Position numbers and translations under genes: made by a program
Shown: positions 52,289 through 60,983 of the stretch, piece after piece
Layout: every line of letters starts with the position of its first letter
Numbering within the stretch: position 1 is the first letter of the stretch
Origin: Deferribacteraceae bacterium V6Fe1
GTDB taxonomy: Bacteria > Chrysiogenota > Deferribacteres > Deferribacterales > Deferrivibrionaceae
Length of the DNA: 64,000 nucleotides
NCBI GenBank assembly: GCA_022813675.1
Contig: CP063375.1
Span: 1,562,001 to 1,626,000, forward strand
Reading direction: 5' to 3'
The notes under the pieces: generated by a model
What the model saw: only the letters and a program-made list of their open reading frames with translations
Told to the model about the DNA's origin: nothing
Database searches by the model: none

Positions 52289-53398
52289 TTAAATTTTCCT
52301 TTTTAGAAAATATGCTCCAAAAACAAACACAGGGACGCCGAGCAAAAATGTGCCAAGAAAATATTTGTAGACATAAGTAAAATCCAGCCCTTTTAATATA
52401 ATACTAAAAGAGCCCTCAAGATAGTATTTAAGTGGTGATAAATACGTCAATTTTTGAAAAATGTATGGCATACTTTCAACAGGTGCCCACGAGCCTGAAA
52501 GATAAAGAATAGGTAGCAGCAGCATTATTGTGATTTGAGAAACTTGAAGCATATTATTGGCTACGGAGGCTATAAACATCGAAATACCCGATGATGTAAA
52601 TACGTATAGTGTTGTAAGCAGAGTAAAAAGTATGAAACTTCCCTGAAAAGGAATTTTTAAAAGACCTTTAATAATAAGTATTGTAGAAATTATGACTCCC
52701 AACACTATAATTACATTCATTGCAATAACCTTTGCTATCATAAATTCGGAGATTTTGACGGGAGAAACCAACATCATCTCTATATTACCATTTTCTTTCT
52801 CTTTTATTATTGCTGATGCAGGGAGTATAAGTATGAGAAGAGTTATAACGCTAAAAAGCTCTGTTATTGTCATGAATATGTGAGAATCCATATTTTGGTT
52901 ATATAAAACCTTTTGCTGCAGATTTACGATAGGCAACTTTTTAACATTGATATGAAAAGACTTTTCCAAGGAAAATTTGGATATTATATTTGCGGCATAC
53001 CCTGCAAAAAGATAGCTTGATGATGACTCTGTGCCGTTGACTATAATCCCGACATAGTTATCCGATTTTGAAAGTATTTTTTTTTCAAAATCTTTCGGTA
53101 TAGTTATTATACCTACACACTTATCCTCAAACATATATCTTTCTGCCGTTTTTAATCCGGATAAGTAGCCCATAAATTCAAATGTCGGTTTTTGAAATTT
53201 GGATATAAGCTCTCTTGATAGATAAGACATATCTTCATCTATAACATAAAACTTGGCATTTTTTAGTGTCAAATCTATCCCCCTTGCAGCAATATAAAGG
53301 TCACCGGTAAATAGATATAATACGAATAAAAGCAGCCCTTTATCACGAAAAAATTGTATAAGCTCTTTAATTATTAAAACAATCAGTCTGTATATCAT
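52289..53398 (-). CDS. ABC-2 type exporter permease (second, YbhR-like)
   Basis: ABC-2 family membrane permease of 369 residues: one N-terminal helix (about 10-30), a ~140-residue extracytoplasmic domain, then five helices (about 180-365). IKEKENGNIEMMLVSPVKISEFMIAK is the conserved cytoplasmic ABC-2 motif. It starts 4 bases inside the preceding permease gene. The arrangement adaptor, tandem ATPase and two permeases matches the YbhG-F-S-R exporter of E. coli. Last gene of the operon. Confidence 0.88.
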   Translation of the reverse strand: MIYRLIVLIIKELIQFFRDKGLLLFVLYLFTGDLYIAARGIDLTLKNAKFYVIDEDMSYLSRELISKFQKPTFEFMGYLSGLKTAERYMFEDKCVGIITIPKDFEKKILSKSDNYVGIIVNGTESSSSYLFAGYAANIISKFSLEKSFHINVKKLPIVNLQQKVLYNQNMDSHIFMTITELFSVITLLILILPASAIIKEKENGNIEMMLVSPVKISEFMIAKVIAMNVIIVLGVIISTILIIKGLLKIPFQGSFILFTLLTTLYVFTSSGISMFIASVANNMLQVSQITIMLLLPILYLSGSWAPVESMPYIFQKLTYLSPLKYYLEGSFSIILKGLDFTYVYKYFLGTFLLGVPVFVFGAYFLKRKI

Positions 53399-54513
53399 TC
53401 ATACTTCCTAAATCTAAAGATGGATAAACTAATGAGAATAATATAAAAAATCGCTAATATGGTCATATTTTTTATATATTCAGACAAGGAAAGCCCCTTC
53501 AGGTAGCACATTTTAATAAGATTGAAGTAGTAATAGTTTGGGAAAATGTGAGCAATAAAATATGCCTCATTTGCCATGGAGCTTACCGGGGTAATATATC
53601 CCGAATATAAAATTGCTGGAATGATGCATATAATTGCCGAACCAACAACTGCCGTTACCTGAGTCTTTACAAATGTGGATATGAGTATCCCAAGGGATGT
53701 AGAGACCAAAAGGTAAAGTATGGAGGAAAATGTAAAGAGTAAAAAGCTCCCTTTAAACGGGACATCAAACAGAAAGATTGTCATTAAGTAAAGTATAAAG
53801 TAGTTGATAATGAAAATAGACATTACAAAGAGCTGTTTGCCAAGAATAAACTCTGTTTTTCTGATAGATGAAGTATAAATGTTATAAATTGAGCCGTACT
53901 CTTTTTCTTTGACAACTAAAAGGGATGAAACGATAGCAGGACCGATAAAAAGAGCTATTAGAAGGACCCCGGAAGCAGTGACATTTTTTTGTCTCATGTC
54001 TTCATTAAACCAGTATCTTGTCCTAATATCAGTAATTACACTGTTTTGACTGTGTTTTGTGATTAAGTTCAAATTAAAATTATTGGCAATTATAGTTGAA
54101 TAACTGATTGATACCGAAGCTCTATATGGAAAAATACCGTCCTCAAAAATTTGTATGTCCACGGGGAGATTTGATTTTAATCTTTTTTCAAAGTTTGAGG
54201 GGATTACGAGAAGCATTCTTGATTCCCCTTTGTCGATCAACTCTATACCTTCATTTTGACTTTTTACCGTGCCAATAAATTTATAATATCTGCTGTTTTG
54301 AATAAAGCTATATGTTAATTCTCTGCTAAGATAAGAATTATCTTCATCTAATATCACGAAAGGGATTTTTTCAACGTCAAGAGCCATTCCATAGCCAAAA
54401 ACAAACATTATCATGATTGGCATCATAAATACCATAATCCTTGAAATTTTATCCCTTTTTAGCTCTTTTATCTCTTTTTTATAAATTGTTGATATCTTTT
54501 TAATATTCAACAT
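53395..54513 (-). CDS. ABC-2 type exporter permease (first, YbhS-like)
   Basis: Permease of about 372 residues with the same layout as its neighbour: N-terminal helix, large extracytoplasmic loop, five C-terminal helices, and VVKEKEYGSIYNIYTSSIRKTEF as the coupling motif. I chose ATG 54513, preceded by GGAG at 9 bases and overlapping the ATPase gene by 14 bases, rather than the frame start at 54555. The two permeases would form a heterodimeric membrane channel. Confidence 0.87.
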   Translation of the reverse strand: MLNIKKISTIYKKEIKELKRDKISRIMVFMMPIMIMFVFGYGMALDVEKIPFVILDEDNSYLSRELTYSFIQNSRYYKFIGTVKSQNEGIELIDKGESRMLLVIPSNFEKRLKSNLPVDIQIFEDGIFPYRASVSISYSTIIANNFNLNLITKHSQNSVITDIRTRYWFNEDMRQKNVTASGVLLIALFIGPAIVSSLLVVKEKEYGSIYNIYTSSIRKTEFILGKQLFVMSIFIINYFILYLMTIFLFDVPFKGSFLLFTFSSILYLLVSTSLGILISTFVKTQVTAVVGSAIICIIPAILYSGYITPVSSMANEAYFIAHIFPNYYYFNLIKMCYLKGLSLSEYIKNMTILAIFYIILISLSIFRFRKYE

Positions 54514-56287
54514 TTTCAGTTGCTCCGACAAATATATCTTCGATTGAAACTTCACCTTCCGAAAAAGTCATGTTTAGAGATGTTAAATCACCAAGATTTT
54601 TTGCAAAGACTTTGACCCTGTTACCAAAAATATCGGTATAAAATCCTGCCTTCCTTAAAGAGTCTTCAAGTAAATAGGGATTTTTTGTTTTTATTGAATA
54701 TGGTTGTCCGTATTTTTTCATAAATTTTCCCCTTAAATTTTCCGGGGTATCATATTCTACAACTTCACCATTGTTCATTAAACATATTTTATCACAAAAA
54801 TCTGCCTCTTTCATGAAGTGGGTTGAAACTATGAATGTGGTATTTTTATTGTTTGAAAGGTATCTAATTATCTGCCAAAAAACATCCCTTTCACTTATAT
54901 CAACTCCTGAAGTGGGTTCATCCAAGAAAACAAGTTTGGGCTCATGCACTATTGCACACATTAAAGCGATTCTTTGCTTAATACCTAAAGGGAGTTTTTC
55001 TACAATTTCATTTTTATACTTTTCAAGATTGCCAAGGGTGTAAAGTTCGTTGATTTTTTCTGTGAGTTTGGGCTGTTTTATATTTCTAATGGCAGCATTT
55101 AGTACTAAATTTTCTTTAACAGTCAAATCGTTGTAAAGGGAAAATTTTTGGGACATATAACCGATATTTTCTTTTATATTAGTGTTTTCTATAAAAAAGT
55201 CATATTTCCCGCTTGTAGGTTTATACAAACCCAATAAAATTTTCATTAAAGTGGTTTTTCCTGCACCGTTTGGCCCCAACAAACCTATAATTTCACCATT
55301 ATAAACTTCAAAAGAGGCATTTTTTACAGCGTGAAAGTCACCGAATTTTTTGGTTACGTTTTCAAGGCATAGGATTTTCCTGCCTATGATTTTTGATGGA
55401 TTCAAATTTAGGTTTAATTTTCTTGTACCAATAATTTTCAATGTTTTTTCTTCAACACCGCATTCGACTTTTTCACAATCCTCATAACTTTTTGATCGTT
55501 TGGGTAAAAATTTTACGAAATTTCTACCTAATGTTGCAAAATAGTAGTCAGACTTGTTTAACTCGTTATAAAATTGTATAAAATCTGGCTTTTTATATAT
55601 TAAACAATTTTCATTTGAGTTTTGCTCGCTGCTAAATATTATTTTTCCGCTATGCATAAAAAGTGTAGTGTCCCCCCTTTCAGCTTCATCCATATATGAA
55701 GTGGAGACAATGGCGGTTACCCCTTCTTTATTAATAAATTGGTAAATTAGTCTGTAAAGTTCTCGTCTTGAAATTGGGTCAACGCCGGTTGTAGGCTCAT
55801 CCAATATTATTATCTTGGGAGAATGTATTAAGGAGCAACATATCCCAAGTTTTTGTTTCATCCCCCCGGAAAGCTTGTTTACCTGCCTGTTTCTAAAGTT
55901 CAACAAGCCAGTTGCTTTTAATAATGTTACTTTCCTATCTTCCCTCGTTTTTTTATCTATCCCATGCAGGTCTGCAAAAAAGTTAATGTTTTCTTCGATG
56001 CTTAATCTTTGATAAAGGTTTAGCCCCAAGCCTTGGGGCATAAAAGCTATATTGTCTTTTAAGTGTTCGATATCTTTTATTTTAATTATCTCTTTACCAA
56101 ATATGGAAAAATACCCGGAGTCAAATTTCAAAACGCCAGCAAGTATTTTTAAAAGAGTAGATTTTCCAGCTCCATCAGGGCCGACTATGCAGGTCAAAGA
56201 TTTTTTTTGTATCTTGACAGATACATTATCAAGAGCTACGGATTTTTTGTATCTTTTGGTAATATTTGTTGCTTCTATTATATTCAT
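54500..56287 (-). CDS. tandem-domain ABC transporter ATPase (YbhF-like)
   Basis: Two ABC ATPase domains in one chain of 595 residues. Domain 1 (about 4-230): Walker A GPDGAGKSTLLK, signature LSGGMKQKLGI, Walker B IIILDEPTTGVDP. Domain 2 (about 305-530): Walker A GPNGAGKTTLMK, a degenerate signature LPLGIKQRIAL, Walker B LVFLDEPTSGVD. The weak second signature suggests one less active ATP site. It powers the two permeases encoded downstream and overlaps the adaptor gene by 4 bases. Confidence 0.93.
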   Translation of the reverse strand: MNIIEATNITKRYKKSVALDNVSVKIQKKSLTCIVGPDGAGKSTLLKILAGVLKFDSGYFSIFGKEIIKIKDIEHLKDNIAFMPQGLGLNLYQRLSIEENINFFADLHGIDKKTREDRKVTLLKATGLLNFRNRQVNKLSGGMKQKLGICCSLIHSPKIIILDEPTTGVDPISRRELYRLIYQFINKEGVTAIVSTSYMDEAERGDTTLFMHSGKIIFSSEQNSNENCLIYKKPDFIQFYNELNKSDYYFATLGRNFVKFLPKRSKSYEDCEKVECGVEEKTLKIIGTRKLNLNLNPSKIIGRKILCLENVTKKFGDFHAVKNASFEVYNGEIIGLLGPNGAGKTTLMKILLGLYKPTSGKYDFFIENTNIKENIGYMSQKFSLYNDLTVKENLVLNAAIRNIKQPKLTEKINELYTLGNLEKYKNEIVEKLPLGIKQRIALMCAIVHEPKLVFLDEPTSGVDISERDVFWQIIRYLSNNKNTTFIVSTHFMKEADFCDKICLMNNGEVVEYDTPENLRGKFMKKYGQPYSIKTKNPYLLEDSLRKAGFYTDIFGNRVKVFAKNLGDLTSLNMTFSEGEVSIEDIFVGATENVEY

Positions 56288-57360
56288 TGAATGTTCAGTA
56301 AGAAGTCAGCCGGCATTCCGGGTTTTAAGATATTTTCAGTGTCGTTAACGAACACTTTGATTAAAAATACTTGCTTAACTCTTTCCCCCTGAGTTTGCAC
56401 CTCCTTCGGAGTAAACTCTGACTTGTCACTTATGTAAACAATCTTTCCTTTAAAGGCCTTATTTTCAAAGCTATCTATAGTTAGTGTACCTTCCATGCCG
56501 ATTTTGACTTTTTCAAGATATGGCTCAGGCAGATAACCCCTGAAGTATATTTTTGACGGCTCATATGCCGTGATAATCGGTTGGCCAGCCGCTATTACTT
56601 CTGAAGGTTGTGAAAGTTTTTTTAATATCAAAAGATTTGAATGTGCGTATATTTTTGAGTCATTAAGGTACGTATTAAGTTCATTGATAAATTCTTTTAT
56701 TTTCTGACTATTATTCTCAGCAATTTTTAAATCCAATTCCGCAATTTTTAGGCTCGATTCAAGAGATTTTATCTCTTCAGATATAATGTCTACTTCTTTT
56801 TTATTTTCAATGGCCACTTTAAGTGCATTTTCGGCATTTTGCTGGTCTTTAACCGATAAGTTGTAAGCAGTCTTTATCTCTTCGTATTTTTGTTCGGAAA
56901 TCGCTTTTTCTTTAAATAGTTTTTCATATCTTTTGTAATCACTTTCAATTTTTTCTAAATTTGCTTTAGCCTTTTCAAGATTATTTTCAGATATCAAAAT
57001 ATTACTGTTTAGATTTTTTTCTGTAATATTTTTTTTGATGATTAGTTGCTGTAACTTATTCTTTAAAATGTCAATATTTGATTTTTTTACGTTTATATTA
57101 CTTAGGCTTGATTTTTCATCTATTTTTGCCTGATTAATTTTAGACGTTATATCTTCACAGTAAAGCTCGGCAATAAGCTCCCCGCTTTTTACATTGTCAC
57201 CCTCTTCAATATATATACCCTTTATTTTCCCGGGCATTTTAAATGCAAGGTTTATTTCATCGGCTTCAATGCGCCCGCTTATTTTTAACCCTGGAGAGCC
57301 ACTGTTAGTGCAGCCAAAAAGCATGAGTGCGGATAATAAAGAAAAAATAAGTTTATACAT
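56284..57360 (-). CDS. HlyD/membrane-fusion lipoprotein of the ABC exporter (YbhG-like)
   Basis: Periplasmic adaptor of 358 residues. It begins MYKLIFSLLSALMLFGCTNS, a lipoprotein signal with Cys17 in the lipobox LFGC. Then come a biotinyl-lipoyl half (GKIKGIYIEEGDNVKSGELIAELYC), a long coiled coil (about 80-225), the second lipoyl half and a beta-barrel domain (YFRGYLPEPYLEKVKIGMEGTL). I chose ATG 57360 because AAGGAGAT precedes it and the promoter overlaps the upstream frame start. E. coli YbhG is not a lipoprotein, so the anchoring differs. The exported substrate is unknown. Confidence 0.88.
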   Translation of the reverse strand: MYKLIFSLLSALMLFGCTNSGSPGLKISGRIEADEINLAFKMPGKIKGIYIEEGDNVKSGELIAELYCEDITSKINQAKIDEKSSLSNINVKKSNIDILKNKLQQLIIKKNITEKNLNSNILISENNLEKAKANLEKIESDYKRYEKLFKEKAISEQKYEEIKTAYNLSVKDQQNAENALKVAIENKKEVDIISEEIKSLESSLKIAELDLKIAENNSQKIKEFINELNTYLNDSKIYAHSNLLILKKLSQPSEVIAAGQPIITAYEPSKIYFRGYLPEPYLEKVKIGMEGTLTIDSFENKAFKGKIVYISDKSEFTPKEVQTQGERVKQVFLIKVFVNDTENILKPGMPADFLLNIQ

Positions 57361-57376
57361 ATTATCTCCTTGCACT

Positions 57377-57405
57377 ATTTTATAAAAGAATTTCGGAAAT
57401 GACAA
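57377..57405 (-). promoter_or_regulatory. promoter of the ABC exporter operon
   Basis: On the minus strand: TTGTCA (57405-57400), 17-base spacer, TAAAAT (57382-57377), start about 57370, ten bases before the adaptor ATG and leaving room for its AAGGAG. Confidence 0.7.
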
Positions 57406-57447
57406 TTAAAGAATTGGGAATATAAGTTAAAATTTTATATTTGAGTT

Positions 57448-57473
57448 AACTAAGAGGGAAAACCCTCTTAGTT
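57448..57473 (-). terminator. hairpin after the flavodiiron gene, possible terminator
   Basis: Perfect 11-bp stem AACTAAGAGGG / CCCTCTTAGTT with an AAAA loop, ending at the flavodiiron stop codon. The expected T-run on the minus strand is poor, so termination may be partial. Confidence 0.55.
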
Positions 57474-58681
57474 TAATTTCCTTCTAAGACTTTTAAGGCA
57501 AATTCTCTGCCCCAATCGTAAGCTTTCTTTAGCTCTTCTTCACTCGGAGTCATTTGGACTTTTAAGGATTCCAAAGGTAATTTCATTCTCATGGTTTTTA
57601 ATATATCTTCACACATTTTGACACCTTCTCCGCTCCATCCGTATGAGCCGAAAGCACCGGCTTTTCTGTTTGATACATTAAGGACGACGAGCTGAGCAAA
57701 AATGTTAAAAATTGGTTTTGGAGCTTTGGCGTTTATTGTTGCCGTCCCCATTAATAGACCATGAGAAATCTCAATTTCATCTATTATTTTTGAAGCATCA
57801 GTTTCGGCAGCATCATACATTTTGACAATTATTCCCGTTTCCTCGGCACCTTTTTTAATTTGTTCGGCAAGTAATTTTGTATTTCCATATGCAGTGGCAT
57901 AAACCACTGTTATCTGTCGGTTGTGATTATTTTGATAATATCTGTTTGCTTGCTCTTTGTAAAAATTGATATAAAAATCTATATTTTCACGTAAAATCGG
58001 TCCGTGCGACGGGCAAACCATTTTTATGGTAATATTTTCAATTTTTTTAAATGCCGTTAAAATGTGTTCTTTGTAGGGTCTCATGATAGCATTGTAATAA
58101 AACTTAAATGCTTCTTGTGTATCTTTTTTTTCTTTTATTTCATCGTTAAAAATACCTGTTTCAGGGCAATAATGCGCACCCAAAAAGTCACAAGGGAATA
58201 AGATTTCATCTTCTACCAAGTATGTAAACATTGTGTCAGGCCAGTGAAGGAAAGGGGTGTGAAAAAACCTTAATGTTTTACCGCCTAAGTCTATCGTATC
58301 GGCATCTCCGACAGCCCTGCCGTTGAATTCTTTGTTTACAATATTTTGCACAAAATTTTTGCCTGTCTTTGAATATATTACTTCAATATTAGGGTTTATT
58401 TCCAAAATTTTAGGAAGCGCACCCGAATGGTCAGGTTCGTTATGATTTAATATAATGTAATCTATCTCTTTGATGGGGCAAATCTCTTCAATAGTTTTGA
58501 CATATTCGTCTGCAAAAATCATTTTATTTGCTTCAATAAGTGCCTTTTTTTCTGACCCTATTACAAGATAGCTATTGTAAGTAGTACCATGCTTAGTGGG
58601 GATAACAATATCAAATACTTCAAGCTTCGGGTCTCTGACACCTACCCAAAAAATATTTTCCTTTATCTGAATCGCTTTCAT
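57473..58681 (-). CDS. flavodiiron protein (FprA-type A flavoprotein)
   Basis: Cytosolic diiron/FMN protein that reduces O2 to water or NO to N2O, 402 residues. The N-terminal metallo-beta-lactamase-like domain has the diiron motif H80-N-E82-P-D84-H85 and later ligands in HTPFLHWPD and PCDFLGAHY. The C-terminal flavodoxin domain starts near 253 (ITVVYATAYGNTKLLAEQI) and includes GSYGWSGEGVKM. ATG 58681 is preceded by GGAGGT at the right distance; TTG 58684 is less likely. Rubredoxin, its usual electron donor, is encoded just upstream. Confidence 0.95.
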   Translation of the reverse strand: MKAIQIKENIFWVGVRDPKLEVFDIVIPTKHGTTYNSYLVIGSEKKALIEANKMIFADEYVKTIEEICPIKEIDYIILNHNEPDHSGALPKILEINPNIEVIYSKTGKNFVQNIVNKEFNGRAVGDADTIDLGGKTLRFFHTPFLHWPDTMFTYLVEDEILFPCDFLGAHYCPETGIFNDEIKEKKDTQEAFKFYYNAIMRPYKEHILTAFKKIENITIKMVCPSHGPILRENIDFYINFYKEQANRYYQNNHNRQITVVYATAYGNTKLLAEQIKKGAEETGIIVKMYDAAETDASKIIDEIEISHGLLMGTATINAKAPKPIFNIFAQLVVLNVSNRKAGAFGSYGWSGEGVKMCEDILKTMRMKLPLESLKVQMTPSEEELKKAYDWGREFALKVLEGN

Positions 58682-58695
58682 CAACTACCTCCATT

Positions 58696-58720
58696 AAAAA
58701 ACCACCCCTTGGGGTGGTTT
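58696..58720 (-). terminator. hairpin between rubredoxin and flavodiiron genes
   Basis: On the minus strand AAACCACCCC pairs with GGGGTGGTTT followed by a TTTTT run, a strong intrinsic terminator. The downstream flavodiiron gene has no separate promoter that I can see, so partial read-through would make rubredoxin more abundant than its partner. Confidence 0.8.
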
Positions 58721-58725
58721 AGATG

Positions 58726-58884
58726 TTATTCGTATTCTTCAAAGCTTTCTTTTGGTGCGCCACACTCCGGGCAAAGCCAGTCAGAAGGAACATCTTCCCA
58801 AGCAGTACCAGGATTAACACCGTTATCAGGGTCTCCTGCAGCCGGATCATAAATGTAACCACAAATTGTGCAAATATACTTCAT
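58726..58884 (-). CDS. rubredoxin
   Basis: A 52-residue iron protein, below common length cut-offs but unmistakable: C5-x2-C8-G and C38-x2-C41-G, with [24 protein letters not shown] between (given in two parts: [13 protein letters not shown] and [11 protein letters not shown]). One Fe is held by four cysteines. It carries single electrons, most likely to the flavodiiron protein encoded directly downstream. AAGGAGGTTACT precedes the ATG and a perfect consensus promoter drives it, so high expression is expected. Confidence 0.97.
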   Translation of the reverse strand: MKYICTICGYIYDPAAGDPDNGVNPGTAWEDVPSDWLCPECGAPKESFEEYE

Positions 58885-58907
58885 AGTAACCTCCTTTATT
58901 TAGAACA

Positions 58908-58936
58908 ATTATAAATACAAAAACCCGAATTGTCAA
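58908..58936 (-). promoter_or_regulatory. consensus sigma-70 promoter for rubredoxin
   Basis: On the minus strand: TTGACA (58936-58931), 17-base spacer, TATAAT (58913-58908), a full match to consensus. The -35 overlaps the stop codon of the preceding gene. The spacer contains CGGGTTTTT, which pairs with AAAAACCCG about 23 bases upstream, so promoter and upstream terminator are interleaved. Confidence 0.88.
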
Positions 58937-59922
58937 ATAGATTTTTCTTCCGGGTTTTTAATTCCAATTTTCTTTAATAATCTCTTCTTAATCGTATCAC
59001 AAATTTCAGAATATGTCTTTCCATTTAGCGGAATTTGTCCACCTGCGGATTTCATATGACCGCCACCGGTGCCCAAATTTTTTACAATTGAAAGAGCAAT
59101 GCTGCCTACTTTTTTCTTGCTGGACTTGCATCTTAGTGAGAAATAGGCCATATTTTCAACTCTTCCGATTACAAAAGTCCATTTGATATCCCTTATTTTA
59201 AGTAAAACGTCGGCAGTTTCTGCAATTAGGTCAGTATTTCTTACTTCGTCCAGATTACAAAAAATTAAATCTTCAATTACAACGGAATTTTCAATGGCCT
59301 TTTTTATGTTTTTAAAATGGTAGCGGGGAAGGTCGGGTGTTTCAATTTTTGCTAATTTGTTCAAGTTAATAAATGGTAATATATACCCCATCATTTCCAA
59401 ATCAATTTTGCTATTGCTTCTGCCATAGCCAATAGTGTCTGTTTTTATTCCATAATAGAGTGCAGTAGCAGTGAATTTATCAAGCTCTATACCTAATATT
59501 TTGTAGTATTCGCCAATGATTGTGCTGGTGCTCCCGTATTTAGGCCTTACATCATATATCTTTGCATTTTTAGTTTGTATTCTGAAATTATGATGGTCAA
59601 TTACAATATCAGGGAAAAATTTATCCGGGATATAGACATTTCCGGCAGTAGGTTGAGTATCTACTAATATGATACAGTCATATCTTGAAAATGTCAGCTT
59701 TCTTGATGCATGAAGTTCAATTTTGCACTGTTTGACCATTTCACGGTTTTCAGCTCTGCCAATTACTCCGTCATAGGCGATGGTGCACCTTTTTTTAAAT
59801 GTTTTAACTAAAATATTTTTAATACCGGCGGCAGCTCCGAGGGTATCAGGGTCGGGGTTGTTGTGCGTAAGTATCAGAATTTTTCTTTTAGGTTTAACAA
59901 AATTTAATATTTCGTTTATCAT
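58933..59922 (-). CDS. DHH-family phosphoesterase (NrnA-like oligoribonuclease / pAp phosphatase)
   Basis: DHH/DHHA1 protein of 329 residues. The N-terminal DHH domain has THNNPDPDTLGAAAG (metal ligands), VDTQPTAGN and VIDHHNFR; the C-terminal DHHA1 domain has GTGGGHMKSAGGQI. The family includes NrnA nano-RNases and pAp phosphatases, and also GdpP-like cyclic-dinucleotide enzymes; without extra sensory domains, NrnA-like is the best fit. It lies 32 bases after the secreted-protein gene, last in the lptD operon. Its 3' end is used by the rubredoxin promoter. Confidence 0.87.
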   Translation of the reverse strand: MINEILNFVKPKRKILILTHNNPDPDTLGAAAGIKNILVKTFKKRCTIAYDGVIGRAENREMVKQCKIELHASRKLTFSRYDCIILVDTQPTAGNVYIPDKFFPDIVIDHHNFRIQTKNAKIYDVRPKYGSTSTIIGEYYKILGIELDKFTATALYYGIKTDTIGYGRSNSKIDLEMMGYILPFINLNKLAKIETPDLPRYHFKNIKKAIENSVVIEDLIFCNLDEVRNTDLIAETADVLLKIRDIKWTFVIGRVENMAYFSLRCKSSKKKVGSIALSIVKNLGTGGGHMKSAGGQIPLNGKTYSEICDTIKKRLLKKIGIKNPEEKSI

Positions 59923-59954
59923 TTGTCTTTATCATACCATATAAAGTATTATTT

Positions 59955-60983
59955 TTACAAGAAAGTAATAATAATCTCATCATTTTCTGTTTCTATGGAT
60001 ATTTTATTGTCATAAGTTACAATTTTTTCGGACAATTTTTCCTGTGAAAATTTAGTTGTTACTTCAAATGTCGCTTGGCTCATAGAATATGACTTTAAAG
60101 TGTAATTATCTATAAACCCTTTTTCTTTTAAAAAATTGAGTAATTTGTTCAGGTTAGAGATTGTTTTAAAATTGATAAATGTGGCATTATACGACTTTTC
60201 GGTAGCCTTATTTGCTTCCGATTTAATGATATTTGCCGTGATATACTTGAGAATATTTTCAGAGGCCTTTTTGAAAGCATCGGAAGCTGCATCTAATTCT
60301 GTTTTGCCAAGAGAAGATGTTACTGTTTTGATTGTAGGTAAAGTTTCTTTTTTAGTATAAATTTTTACCGTAGTGGTGAGCCTGCAAAAATAATCTTTAT
60401 CTATCGAAGAGCATTCTGGAGAAACATTAAAAGTAAAGAAATATTTTGCTTTGCTGTTTCCAAAATTGGAAAGTTTGTCTTCGAAGTTTGAATTATCCGG
60501 TGTGAGAATTTCAAAGTCTTCTTGATATTTGATAGAAAAGTTATATTGGGGTAATATTTGGTTAATTTGCTCTTTTATTTTTGTTTTTAAGTTAGAGTCT
60601 AAATCTTCATTTTCAAAAATGTAGATAACGGAATGTGTGATATTGTTAATCAGATAGTTGGCATCTGTAATTGCGACCTCATCAATAGTTGCATTTATTT
60701 CATAGTATACAGTAAAATTATCTACTTTTCTGCTAAGGACAGTGTATTTTTTTATAAACTTAAAAAATTCTTCATTGATATCAGGTATATCCTCTTCGGA
60801 GTGATTTAAAACAAAGTAGTTGTATAAGGCATCAATTAATGCGGAGTTTTTGGCGGATATTTCAGCAGTTTTAAGGTCATCGTTTATGATTACTGCTCTG
60901 CCGACCCCCTTCATATCATATGCAAAAACGGTAGTTGAGTAAAATATAACGAAAGCTATTAAAGAGAATATTTTATATCTCAT
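59955..60983 (-). CDS. secreted protein of unknown function with FlgT/LPP20-like N-terminus
   Basis: Exported protein of about 342 residues. A signal peptide (about 1-22, hydrophobic, ending VFA) is followed by GVGRAVIINDDLKTAEISAKNSALIDAL. This pattern (G-x-A-x-I ... A-x-x-x-A-x-x-x-A-L) is seen in FlgT- and LPP20-type envelope proteins. The rest shows alternating strands and helices and no enzyme motif. ATG 60983 has AAGG upstream; TTG 60989 is the alternative. It overlaps the epimerase gene by 11 bases, next to lptD, so an envelope role is plausible but unproven. Confidence 0.65.
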   Translation of the reverse strand: MRYKIFSLIAFVIFYSTTVFAYDMKGVGRAVIINDDLKTAEISAKNSALIDALYNYFVLNHSEEDIPDINEEFFKFIKKYTVLSRKVDNFTVYYEINATIDEVAITDANYLINNITHSVIYIFENEDLDSNLKTKIKEQINQILPQYNFSIKYQEDFEILTPDNSNFEDKLSNFGNSKAKYFFTFNVSPECSSIDKDYFCRLTTTVKIYTKKETLPTIKTVTSSLGKTELDAASDAFKKASENILKYITANIIKSEANKATEKSYNATFINFKTISNLNKLLNFLKEKGFIDNYTLKSYSMSQATFEVTTKFSQEKLSEKIVTYDNKISIETENDEIIITFL

